DNA from: Chloroflexota bacterium
GTDB taxonomy: Bacteria > Chloroflexota > Anaerolineae > Anaerolineales > Villigracilaceae
DNA: 6,769 nucleotides
NCBI GenBank assembly: GCA_021796155.1
Contig: JAJYOO010000126.1
Span: forward strand, 1-6,769
Reading direction: 5' to 3'
Shown here: one piece after another, positions 1 through 6,106 of the stretch
Numbering within the stretch: the first letter of the stretch is position 1
Layout of the letters: every line of letters starts with the position of its first letter
Made by a program: the position numbers and the translations under genes
Notes under the pieces: generated by a model
Told to the model about the DNA's origin: nothing
Database searches by the model: none
Seen by the model: only the letters and a program-made list of their open reading frames with translations

Positions 1-15
1 CGTACTTAATGGAAA

Positions 16-60
16 AACGCCTTGACAATCCTGCAAAAGGGAAAGGATTGTCAAGGCGTT
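16..60 (-). terminator. Rho-independent terminator of the recombinase gene
   Basis: Perfect 17-bp inverted repeat: left arm 16-32 (AACGCCTTGACAATCCT), right arm 44-60, with an 11-base loop (33-43). Read on the minus strand, the stem is followed at once by a short T-run (complement of the A-run at 13-17). It begins 22 bases after the minus-strand double stop at 82-87, the expected place for the recombinase terminator. The plus-strand side has only a weak T-run (65-68), so minus-strand orientation is preferred. Confidence 0.85.
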
Positions 61-84
61 ATCCTTTTCATTGGAAACTGATCA

Positions 85-444
85 CTACAGCCGAGCAACA
101 ATTTCTCCAGCATTCGGAAAAACCAGCAGTTGTTGATTCACCGCCAGATCCAAAATTTTGGCTCGAAACTCCACCTGAAGGTCCCGCTTACCACTGATCA
201 TCGCTTCGGCAACAAGTTCATCCACCAGTTGCCTTTTCAACAAAAAGACACGATGTTGTTCTTCGGGAGTTTTGGGGATGGCATTGTTCAATTCTATGAT
301 CCCTGTCTGAAAGTCCGCCACATACCCCTTGACTTTTTCTTCCCAATCCAACCTGGCATAGGTGTCTATCTCTTGTTTCAGGGCTGTCAGCCTGCGCCTT
401 AAGCGCTCCTCTACTTTATACAGTTCGCGCATCAAATTCAGCAT
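85..444 (-). pseudogene. Recombinase fragment 3: C-terminal coiled coil and tail
   Basis: 119 codons from ATG 444, overlapping the end of fragment 2 by 29 bases in another frame. It starts with basic/acidic helical sequence (ELYKVEERLRRRLTALKQEIDTYARLDWEEKV) that continues the coiled coil, and ends with the family's usual C-terminal pattern (KRQLVDELVAEAMISG, then LQVEFRAKILDL). This shows it is the tail of the same protein rather than a separate gene. GAGGG lies three bases before ATG 444, too close for a good ribosome site; a second ATG at 432 has better spacing for the same GAGGG. Reinitiation or translational coupling is conceivable but a simple indel is the easier reading. The tandem stop TAG-TGA (82-87) is followed by the terminator. 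Confidence 0.7.
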
Positions 445-1024
445 TTGCCCTCAATTTTTTGCGGGCTTCCGTGATCACTTGCTGGCGCTTGGTAGACTCT
501 CTTTCTAGTTCTTCAAGAATCTCTTGCTGTTCTTTTTGTAGGTGTTCATACTTTTGTTGGAGTTGATTAACCAATTCTTTTGCTTGTGCAAGCAAGAAAT
601 CCGGGTTCATGACGAACTCATACAATTTCTTCCAGACCTGTGTTTCTGCACGTTTAGCGCTCACTGATTTTGGACATTCCGGCGGTCTGAGTTCCTTATG
701 GGGTTGTGGACAGAAATAGGTACTGATCGGGGTCTTGCGTTCCACCCACTCGCCCTTGCGGCTGTTGCGATGGGTTGCGGTGCGTGCCCGCCAGGTCAGG
801 TTGCAGGCACATTTCAGATGCCCGGATAGAAGGTAATTATTTTGCCTGCGGTGTTTTGGGTAGGTTTTGTTTTCTTCTCGCATCTTCACAAACAACTCAT
901 AGGTGGGGATATCGATGATGGGTGTAACCGGGATATGGAAGGTTTGCCCTGCACGGGAATATGTTTTGAATCCATAGGCATATTCTCTGGCAGACTTGAG
1001 TATAGCCTGAATGCTGGACCGGGA
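416..1024 (-). pseudogene. Recombinase fragment 2: DNA-binding remainder, zinc ribbon and coiled coil
   Basis: The frame is exactly the same as fragment 1 (43 codons separate 1024 from the TTG at 895), so only the amber codon divides them. The first part (ILKSAREYAYGFKTYS, then IPVTPIIDIPTYELF) completes the Recombinase domain. It is followed by the zinc ribbon (HLKCACNLTWRART, then YFCPQP and PPECP) and a long heptad-like stretch with QLQQKYEHLQKEQQEILEEL. The first NTG codons in this stretch are TTG 895, GTG 889 and ATG 883, none with a convincing ribosome site, so independent translation is doubtful. The frame ends at TAA 416-418, inside the region where the next fragment's frame takes over. 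Confidence 0.75.
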
Positions 1025-1684
1025 CTATTGGATGCGTCGGGGAATACTGCTCCCCTTTTGTGGAGCATCTGCAGCAATCAGGCGTTTTCGAATTTGCATG
1101 AGGGGAGTTTTCTGAATGTACCATGCAAAGATGTTCCTAACCCACTTCGCTTCTTCTTCGACAATGTCGATATTTTCACCTGCGCGAATATAACCGTAGC
1201 GATCCTGTCCTGTGTTTGCTTTGCCTGTTTTAAGCCGTGCGATCACTCCCATTGTCATTCGTTCTTTCATCCCTTCCAATTCCATCTGGGCTACCCAAGC
1301 ACGGATGGGAGCGATTTTGGCATCAAAGGTTTCTTTTGCCAACAGGATTTCGATCTTGTAGTCCTGGACGGTTTCCAAGACTGTTAACATCGCTCGTATT
1401 CCACGATACAGTCTATCTTCACGCCAAGCGAGGATGATATCGAATTTATCTCTGGCAGCGTCATTGAGCATGGATTGCAAAGCAGGACGATCTGAGCGGC
1501 TACCGGAAGGCTCAACCAACTTGTTACCGACCCGATATTTTTCCACATCTCGATAAACGCGAACTACTTGCAATCCTTTTTGTTTTGCTAGGGTGTGGCA
1601 GTCAAATTCCTGTTCGCTGGGACTGGCTTTTCCTCCCTGTTTATCGGATGATGTACGGATGTAGATTGCTGCTTTGCGCGACAC
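1025..1684 (-). CDS. Recombinase fragment 1: catalytic domain plus start of DNA-binding domain
   Basis: This is the 219-codon open segment a gene caller would report for the front of the broken recombinase. It holds the whole resolvase catalytic domain (roughly residues 1-150: Ser12 nucleophile in YIRTSS, Q16, the AWREDRLYRG motif) and about 60 residues of the Recombinase domain, ending RRIQ at the TAG. If translated it would retain the Ser and Arg active-site residues and the long helix region, but would lack the zinc ribbon and coiled coil that large serine recombinases need for att-site recognition and synapsis. It might therefore be inactive or act as a dominant-negative partner; that is inference. 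Start GTG 1684 has a good Shine-Dalgarno. Confidence 0.75.
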   Translation of the reverse strand: MSRKAAIYIRTSSDKQGGKASPSEQEFDCHTLAKQKGLQVVRVYRDVEKYRVGNKLVEPSGSRSDRPALQSMLNDAARDKFDIILAWREDRLYRGIRAMLTVLETVQDYKIEILLAKETFDAKIAPIRAWVAQMELEGMKERMTMGVIARLKTGKANTGQDRYGYIRAGENIDIVEEEAKWVRNIFAWYIQKTPLMQIRKRLIAADAPQKGSSIPRRIQ

Positions 1685-1690
1685 TTTTGA

Positions 1691-1696
1691 CTCCTT
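1691..1696 (-). promoter_or_regulatory. Shine-Dalgarno site fixing the GTG start of the recombinase
   Basis: On the minus strand AAGGAG precedes GTG 1684 by six bases. This makes GTG the likely start and places YIRTSS at residues 8-13, where the family has it. Confidence 0.7.
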
Positions 1697-1793
1697 AGTA
1701 ATCTCTGATGCTTTTTATTCTATGCTCCACCAATTCCATTCGATATTTTCAAATTTATCGCCGTATTTCAGTTTGTACAATTTAGCAATACAA

Positions 1794-1822
1794 TTGCATA
1801 TTTACACAATCAATGCTAGAAT
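1794..1822 (+). promoter_or_regulatory. Candidate extended -10 promoter for the ATPase gene
   Basis: TAGAAT (1817-1822) is preceded by TGC (1814-1816), giving an extended -10 box; a poor -35 (TTGCAT, 1794-1799) sits 17 bases upstream. Transcription would begin near 1829, leaving a leader of about 35 bases with a Shine-Dalgarno (TGGAG, 1852-1856) seven bases before ATG 1864. The 1685-1863 gap is AT-rich and shared with the divergent recombinase, for which I see no convincing minus-strand promoter. A TTGACA at 1830-1835 has no matching -10. Confidence 0.4.
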
Positions 1823-1863
1823 AGAAACATTGACAGCCGTTATCCGCTCCGTGGAGTATTCTT

Positions 1864-3015
1864 ATGATCCAAAGAACTTTGGCAACCAAGCTGATCTCTC
1901 TTGCTAAGAAATTCCAGGTCATTACCCTTACTGGTCCTCGCCAATCAGGCAAGACTACCCTCGTTCGGGCTACCTTTCCCACCCTGCTTTATGTATCTTT
2001 GGAAGAGCCTGACATCCGCCAGATTGCTCTGACTGATGCACGTGGCTTCCTCGCGAATTATCCAAACGGTGCAATTTTGGATGAAATCCAAAATTCTCCA
2101 GATTTGTTTTCCTACATTCAAAAGCTGGTGGATGAAAACCGAAAAATTCAATTCGTTCTGACCGGTTCATCAAACTTCCTTTTGATGGAGAAGATCAGTC
2201 AAACGCTGGCAGGACGTACTGCTGTTTTACACTTGCTGCCATTATCTTTTGCAGAATTGAAGCCAGATGCGGGGCAATACGAAAACTTGATTTTCAAAGG
2301 TCAATATCCGCGCATTTATGACCGTGACCTCGCCCCCACCGATTTTTATCCGGCTTATATCCAAACCTATGTTGAAAAAGATGTACGCTTGATGAAAAAT
2401 ATCGGAGATATCAATTCTTTTATTCAATTCACCCGGTTATGCGCCGGGCGTATCGGACAACTGCTCAACTATGCCAGTCTTGCAAGTGACGCTGGCATCA
2501 GCCCAAACACTGCCAAAGCCTGGCTATCGATTTTGGAGAGTTCCTACATTCTGTATCGACTACAACCCTATCATCGCAACTTCAACAAGCGGCTGGTCAA
2601 ATCGTCAAAGCTATATTTTTACGATACGGGCGTTGCTTGTTCCCTACTTGGTATTCGCGAAGAAAATCAGGTCAACTTACACTATCTAAAAGGCGGGCTT
2701 TTTGAGAATCTGATCATCAATGAGTTTATCAAGCGCAGCTTCCATCGTGGTGAGAATCGCCTGCCTTATTTTTGGCAGGATAATCATGGTAAAGAGATTG
2801 ACTGCCTGTTGGTGAATGGCGAAAAAATCACTCCGGTTGAGATTAAGTCCGGCAAAACGATGTCTACCAGCTACTTTGACAATCTCCAATACTGGCGGCA
2901 GTTGACGGCGATTCCTGAAAATCAAGGCTATGTGGTTTATGGAGGAGAGCAGTCCATGCAGACTAGTACTGGATCATTCATCGGTTGGCGAGAGTTGGAG
3001 CATATCCCAGATTAA
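1864..3015 (+). CDS. AAA-family ATPase with C-terminal DUF4143 (PD-(D/E)XK-like) domain
   Basis: Intact 383-residue protein of the AAA_14 plus DUF4143 architecture. Walker A is GPRQSGKTT (24-32), Walker B AILDE (70-74), a sensor-like FVLTGSSN (97-104), and LAGR (115-118) just after it. The DUF4143 half starts near 160 (YIQTYVEKDVRLM), includes a winged-helix-like stretch (about 196-230), then FYDTG (252-256). It ends in a nuclease-fold signature: LFENLIINE (279-287), GKEIDCLL (309-316; D313), and VEIKSGK (325-331; E326, K328). Length is normal for the family. These ATPases are common, patchily distributed and often horizontally acquired; their cellular role is mostly unknown, and a nuclease activity has not been generally established. 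No signal peptide or membrane segment is seen. ATG 1864 is chosen for its TGGAG site. It is the only large undamaged gene here and sits beside a dead recombinase, suggesting it arrived as cargo. Confidence 0.9.
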   Translation: MIQRTLATKLISLAKKFQVITLTGPRQSGKTTLVRATFPTLLYVSLEEPDIRQIALTDARGFLANYPNGAILDEIQNSPDLFSYIQKLVDENRKIQFVLTGSSNFLLMEKISQTLAGRTAVLHLLPLSFAELKPDAGQYENLIFKGQYPRIYDRDLAPTDFYPAYIQTYVEKDVRLMKNIGDINSFIQFTRLCAGRIGQLLNYASLASDAGISPNTAKAWLSILESSYILYRLQPYHRNFNKRLVKSSKLYFYDTGVACSLLGIREENQVNLHYLKGGLFENLIINEFIKRSFHRGENRLPYFWQDNHGKEIDCLLVNGEKITPVEIKSGKTMSTSYFDNLQYWRQLTAIPENQGYVVYGGEQSMQTSTGSFIGWRELEHIPD

Positions 3016-3124
3016 TGAGTTAAGAGTAGTATCCAAAGGTTCATCTCCATCTGGGTTAAAGCCTAAACACAATCATCCCCGTGCGGCATATATCATGTAT
3101 ATGGGTATAAATTTCAGAAAAGAG

Positions 3125-3147
3125 CGTAGGCGGCAACGTAGGCGGCA
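3125..3147 (+). repeat. Two-copy 11-bp direct repeat overlapping the terminator stem
   Basis: CGTAGGCGGCA occurs at 3125-3135 and 3137-3147, spaced by one A (12-base period). The second copy contributes the first five bases (3143-3147) of the terminator's left arm. It is probably a local duplication; the first copy could form a competing partial stem. Confidence 0.6.
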
Positions 3148-3170
3148 GAGGAAATTCTCTGCCGTTTTTT
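3143..3170 (+). terminator. Rho-independent terminator after the ATPase gene
   Basis: Stem CGGCAGAG (3143-3150) pairs with CTCTGCCG (3157-3164) across a six-base loop (GAAATT), followed directly by six T (3165-3170) and then ATTT. It lies about 130 bases after the ATPase stop and isolates that gene from the recQ region. Confidence 0.85.
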
Positions 3171-3266
3171 ATTTGCATTCCTGCGTAAGAAGATGATCAA
3201 AAACGTTATAGCTTTTCCGTTTCATGGGGTCTTTTTTGTAAGAAGCAAAAGAGGAATTAAGTCACT

Positions 3267-3296
3267 TTCAGATGGTATGGACCAATAACTTATAAT
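3267..3296 (+). promoter_or_regulatory. Promoter with consensus -10 box, leaderless layout
   Basis: A perfect TATAAT (3291-3296) has TTCAGA (3267-3272, 4 of 6 to consensus) 18 bases upstream. The expected transcription start, about seven bases past the -10, falls on the A of ATG 3303. No Shine-Dalgarno is present before that ATG, so the transcript would be leaderless. The promoter appears to belong to the lost MalT-like gene whose first codons remain. Confidence 0.6.
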
Positions 3297-3302
3297 CACT
3301 GC

Positions 3303-3352
3303 ATGGCTGTGCAAATTTTAGCAACTAAACTGCATATCCCCCGCCCCGGACC
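3303..3352 (+). pseudogene. N-terminal remnant of a MalT-like LuxR-family regulator
   Basis: From ATG 3303 the reading MAVQILATKLHIPRPGP matches the characteristic opening of MalT-type ATP-dependent LuxR regulators (pattern: TKL, two residues, P, then R/P-rich), which are numerous in Chloroflexota. After about 15 codons the match stops and the DNA becomes RecQ coding sequence in another frame, so the NB-ARC-like ATPase, TPR and HTH parts are absent. The frame from ATG 3303 stays open to 3872 (189 codons), but beyond the joint it is only an out-of-frame reading of recQ, rich in Ser/Thr/Pro, and is unlikely to be a functional protein. Recognition rests on a short motif, so confidence is moderate. 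Confidence 0.5.
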
Positions 3353-4825
3353 GGCATCGTCTATTGTTTCTCGCGCAAACAGGTCGATGAACTTGCCGCG
3401 TATCTGGCTTCGCGCGGATATTCTGTTCGTCCGTATCACGCGGGACTTGAAGATTCCGAGCGGCGTAAAAATCAAGAGGCCTTCATCCGTGACGACGTGC
3501 AAATCATCGTTGCCACCATCGCGTTCGGCATGGGCATCAACAAACCTAATGTGTGCTTTGTCATTCACCTTGATTTGCCGAAAAGCATCGAAGGTTATTA
3601 TCAGGAAATCGCACGCGCGGGACGCGATGGCCTGCCCGCGCACTGTCTTTTGCTCTACAGTTATTCCGACGTTGCCAAAATCAATTATTTCATTGACTAA
3701 AAAGAAGGCTAGGAAAAACGCGTCGCTATTCAACATTTGGACGCCATCGTCCGTTTTGCGGAAGACGAGACGACCTGCCGACGCAAGCCATTGCTCAACT
3801 ACTTCGGCGAATCAATCTCCGCCGACAACTGCTCCAACTGCGACAACTGCACCTCCGCCCCAGCCGCGTTGACCGACATCACCGTCTTCGCGCAGAAGTT
3901 TCTTTCATGCGCCAAACGCGCGGACGAAAAATTTGGCGCGGGGCATATCACAGATATTTTGCTTGGCTCAAAGAATGAAAAGGTTTTGCGTTGGAATCAT
4001 GACAAGCTATCCACGTATGGCATCGACGGAGAATTGACAAAGAAGCAATGGATGCACATTGCGCGTCAACTTTTGACGATGGAATATTTGAAACAGGATG
4101 GCGAATATCACACGCTGAGTCTCACGTTCAAGGCGTTGGAGATGCTCAAGCAACGGCAACCAGTTTTCGGCGTCGTGCAGGAAGCGGAGCGAATCAAAAT
4201 CAAGAAAGAAGGAAAGCAGAAAGAAGAGATCGAATACAATCATGCGCTGTTTGCCATCCTTCGTCAAAAACGAAAAGAGATGGCAGACGAGGCTGGCGTC
4301 CCGCCGTATGTGATTTTTTCGGATAAGACGCTGGTAGAGATGGCCGCGTATTACCCGCAATCGGTGGAGAGTCTGCTGAACATTTCGGGCGTGGGGCAAG
4401 TGAAGTCGCGGCAATACGGTGAGGCGTACATTGCCGTCATCAAAGAATATTGTCAAAAACACAATATAGCGGAGCGGCAGAAAGAGACGAGCCGCGAGAA
4501 GAGCGATTCGCATCGCCGTTATTTCATGGTTGGCGAGGCATACAACGCGGGAGATACCATTGAAAGTCTGGTGCAACGATACGCAGTTGAAAAGGGAACG
4601 ATACTTGATCATTTGACAAGATATGTTTTGGCAGGAAATATCCTGCGAAAGGGCGACGACCTGGAATCGTTGACCTCCGCCACGGCAGAACAAAAACAAG
4701 CCGTCTTTGCCGCGTTCGATGAACTTGGTCCAACCTATCTCAAGCCTGTATATGATAAGTTGAACGGAAGCCTGAACTACGATGATCTGAAAGCTTTGCG
4801 GATGTTGTATTTGATTTCTCGATAG
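3329..4825 (+). pseudogene. recQ: RecQ-type ATP-dependent DNA helicase, N-terminally truncated with two internal stops
   Basis: RecQ unwinds DNA 3' to 5' in recombination and repair. Here homology begins abruptly near 3353 with TGIVYCFSRKQVDELAAYL (motif IV) and runs through HAGL, motif V (VATIAFGMGINKPNV) and motif VI (QEIARAGRDG). The whole first helicase lobe, with Walker A and the DEAH box, is missing (roughly 230 residues), and the frame has a stop at 3326-3328. TAA (3698-3700) and TAG (3710-3712) then interrupt the same frame (YFID-stop-KEG-stop-EKRVAIQHLDA), after which zinc-binding, winged-helix, HRDC and terminal HTH domains follow to TAG 4823-4825. Motif VI carries Ala where RecQ proteins normally have Gly (QE.GRAGRDG). 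With no ATP-binding lobe it cannot be a helicase. Confidence 0.9.
3737..4825 (+). CDS. RecQ C-terminal piece: zinc-binding, winged-helix (RQC), HRDC and terminal HTH domains
   Basis: A gene caller would report this 362-codon open segment from TTG 3737. It begins in the RecQ zinc-binding module (Cys14, then Cys32, Cys35, Cys38 in NCSNCDNC), continues through the RQC winged helix (about 45-140, ending YHTLSLTFKALEML), a basic linker, the HRDC domain (about 165-235; LLNISGVGQVKSRQYGEAY is its helix-hairpin-helix-like segment), and an extra C-terminal helical HTH region (about 255-345; GDTIESLVQRYAVEKGTILDHL), as in longer bacterial RecQ forms. TTG 3737 has no convincing ribosome site and lies inside a conserved domain, so it is probably not a real start. 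If made, it would be a DNA-binding fragment without helicase activity. Codon bias and frame are clean to the end, indicating recent decay. Confidence 0.7.
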   Translation: MDAIVRFAEDETTCRRKPLLNYFGESISADNCSNCDNCTSAPAALTDITVFAQKFLSCAKRADEKFGAGHITDILLGSKNEKVLRWNHDKLSTYGIDGELTKKQWMHIARQLLTMEYLKQDGEYHTLSLTFKALEMLKQRQPVFGVVQEAERIKIKKEGKQKEEIEYNHALFAILRQKRKEMADEAGVPPYVIFSDKTLVEMAAYYPQSVESLLNISGVGQVKSRQYGEAYIAVIKEYCQKHNIAERQKETSREKSDSHRRYFMVGEAYNAGDTIESLVQRYAVEKGTILDHLTRYVLAGNILRKGDDLESLTSATAEQKQAVFAAFDELGPTYLKPVYDKLNGSLNYDDLKALRMLYLISR

Positions 4826-4834
4826 AAATGAGCT

Positions 4835-4901
4835 GTGTCTGCTTATCCCGATTATGTTCACAAGATGTTAGCCCGTGCGCACAATGAGGGTCAATGGCGC
4901 G
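4835..4901 (+). pseudogene. Likely true N-terminus of the downstream gene, in a different frame
   Basis: GTG 4835 lies nine bases after the recQ stop and just after a TGA (4829-4831) in its own frame. It opens MSAYPDYVHKMLARAHNEGQ followed by W-R, a sequence that reads as a natural helical N-terminus and leads smoothly into AQADAAALCFHVLALFPD of the next entry if one base (for example G4901) is skipped, or if two bases were lost here. The frame itself stops near 4958. No strong Shine-Dalgarno is present; translation may once have been coupled to recQ. Confidence 0.45.
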
Positions 4902-5930
4902 GCGCAAGCGGATGCCGCCGCATTATGCTTTCATGTGCTTGCGTTATTTCCCGATTGTGATGAAGCCAAAGAATTGGTTTATCAACTCTTCTGCGATGAG
5001 TGGGCGATTTATGACAATCGCATCGCGATCCAGCACATGATTGACGAATGGGATGATCGTCCGTGGCAACATCGCCGCAGACTGGCTTTGTCATTCCGAT
5101 TCATGAGCCGCTGGGAAGGCTGGGATCGTGAGCATAAGGATGAATGCGAAAAGGAATTGAACGGGCCCGCCGACGTTAGGAAAATTCTTGAAGATGGAAA
5201 AACGGAGTTGCTCGGCGCGTACTGTCTCGGCGATGAAGAATGTTCCGATTATGCCTGGACGATTTTTGCGGATGCGTTGGATAAAACCAACGATCCGCAT
5301 GGGGCGTTGCTCTGGATCGGCAAGATTTACGCCGATTTGGGATTCTTTGTTGACGCGGCGGAGTCGCTTGGCGAATTATGCTCGCGCTTCAACGATGCGG
5401 ATACAAGACGATTGCTCGCCGAAGTTGTTTGGTGGCGAGACAATGCTCATCGCATTCCATGGATTCCGCCGCGCGGCGACGGTTCGCGTTATAACCGCAT
5501 GATGCAATTCATTGATCCAGCCGCGCCGACTGCCTATGAGGAAATTCGCCGCGTGCGCAATGAAAATCAAAAAAAACGGATCGCGCCGTATCGTCCGAGC
5601 ATTGACCCGAAACTAGCAAGTTTGTTTATCGCATCCGGGTCTGATGAAAAGGAAGCGAATTCATCAAGTCTAGTTGATTGGAACTTTCTCGATAAAGATG
5701 ATGGTCAGCCTGGTGAACCTGCGGATTGGGTCAAGAAACAAATCAAGATGCTCGAAAAGTGGGACAATGATGAAATCCAACAGGAAATGATCGAAAACTC
5801 GAAAAGCAGGCATCGCTGGACGCGCAACATCAAGCCTCCATCCACACCGCCAAGATATGATCCGAATGAGCCACCATTTGATTCCCATAATGTTTTTGGC
5901 AGCAGCGATTTCGATCTTAACAACATATAA
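4875..5930 (+). CDS. Unrecognised helical-repeat-like protein, probably frameshifted near its N-terminus
   Basis: 351 codons from GTG 4875 (ATG 4884 is the alternative); a TAG at 4869-4871 closes the frame upstream. I do not recognise a named family. Residues about 10-200 look like a TPR-type alpha-helical repeat protein: ADAAALCFHVLALFPDCDEA, EAKELVYQLF, ADALDKTNDPHGALLWIGKIYADLG, FVDAAESLGELCSRF. It is Trp- and Asp-rich (EWDDRPWQHRR, SRWEGWDRE). The segment PWIPPRGDGSRYNRMMQFIDP marks a change of character, after which about 120 residues are polar, low in hydrophobics and probably disordered, with a Pro/Asp/Ser-rich tail. No signal peptide or membrane helix is visible, so it is likely cytoplasmic and used for protein contacts. 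It lies directly after recQ in the same direction with no terminator between. The first nine or so codons are probably out of frame with the original gene. Confidence 0.65.
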   Translation: MRTMRVNGAAQADAAALCFHVLALFPDCDEAKELVYQLFCDEWAIYDNRIAIQHMIDEWDDRPWQHRRRLALSFRFMSRWEGWDREHKDECEKELNGPADVRKILEDGKTELLGAYCLGDEECSDYAWTIFADALDKTNDPHGALLWIGKIYADLGFFVDAAESLGELCSRFNDADTRRLLAEVVWWRDNAHRIPWIPPRGDGSRYNRMMQFIDPAAPTAYEEIRRVRNENQKKRIAPYRPSIDPKLASLFIASGSDEKEANSSSLVDWNFLDKDDGQPGEPADWVKKQIKMLEKWDNDEIQQEMIENSKSRHRWTRNIKPPSTPPRYDPNEPPFDSHNVFGSSDFDLNNI

Positions 5931-6034
5931 AATTAAAAACGACTACATTTTGGCATAAAAGGGTCTTTAGTGGTATAGCATGGGTGCGCTAAAAGTTTGT
6001 AAGCGGTTTGGCCCGCTGGGCTATCCCACAGAGT

Positions 6035-6046
6035 GCTTCGCGAAGC
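6035..6046. repeat. Perfect 12-bp palindrome GCTTCGCGAAGC
   Basis: Self-complementary over all 12 bases, so it can serve either as a dyad binding site or as a small hairpin (GCTT-CGCG-AAGC). It lies within the palindrome cluster and has no evident link to a flanking promoter. Confidence 0.5.
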
Positions 6047-6085
6047 CGCCTGCTGAGCGCATGGAAATCCTTCGATTGGCATTCC

Positions 6086-6106
6086 AAGTCGGCATTGGGC
6101 CGACTT
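6086..6106. repeat. 8-bp stem hairpin AAGTCGGC-ATTGG-GCCGACTT
   Basis: Perfect inverted repeat with a five-base loop. There is no run of T beyond TTT after it, so it is a poor terminator. Together with GGACTTCAGTCC at 6122-6133 it resembles the short dispersed palindromes found between genes in many bacteria; membership of such a family is inference. Confidence 0.5.

Larger units (their letters stand above)
85..1684 (-). pseudogene. Large serine recombinase (resolvase/integrase family), broken by an amber stop and a frameshift
   Basis: Complete in extent but interrupted, about 530 codons, typical of large serine recombinases, which cut and rejoin DNA at att sites through a Ser-DNA intermediate. 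Domain order is canonical: N-terminal catalytic domain with YIRTSS (Tyr8, Arg10, nucleophile Ser12) and the DRLYR arginine motif; the Recombinase domain (EEEAKWVRNIF); a zinc ribbon starting LLSGHLKCAC with further Cys pairs; a Glu/Lys/Gln-rich coiled coil; and a C-terminal segment ending in the usual beta-rich VEFRAKILDL pattern. Two lesions are visible. TAG at 1025-1027 lies in an otherwise continuous frame (RRIQ-stop-SRSSIQAIL, where the family usually has Trp). A one-base frame change occurs between 444 and 416. The GTG start is supported by AAGGAG six bases upstream. An undamaged copy would be an integrase; as written it cannot make full-length protein without readthrough and frameshifting. 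Confidence 0.88.

Noticed and set aside
842..1387. 181-codon plus-strand frame
   Set aside because: Antisense to the recombinase; Cys/Phe-rich composition typical of reverse-strand readings.
1830..1859. TTGACA at 1830 as the -35 of the ATPase promoter
   Set aside because: No acceptable -10 hexamer 16-18 bases downstream; the extended -10 at 1817-1822 is a better candidate.
1025..3712. Stop-codon reassignment (amber read as an amino acid)
   Set aside because: TAG is used as a genuine terminator at 85-87 and 4823-4825, and recQ is also broken by TAA, so decay fits better.
3303..3872. 189-codon frame starting at the promoter-linked ATG 3303, as a new functional protein
   Set aside because: After the first ~15 codons it is an out-of-frame reading of recQ with biased Ser/Thr/Pro/Ala composition; RecQ homology in the other frame explains its openness.
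4007..4861. 284-codon minus-strand frame
   Set aside because: It lies wholly antisense to clear RecQ domains and has no domain-like sequence or start signal; a shadow frame.
5960..6060. tRNA-like start (GGGTCTTTAGTGGTATAGCA) before several hairpins
   Set aside because: No T-arm consensus (GGTTCRA), no acceptor stem pairing and no cloverleaf spacing.
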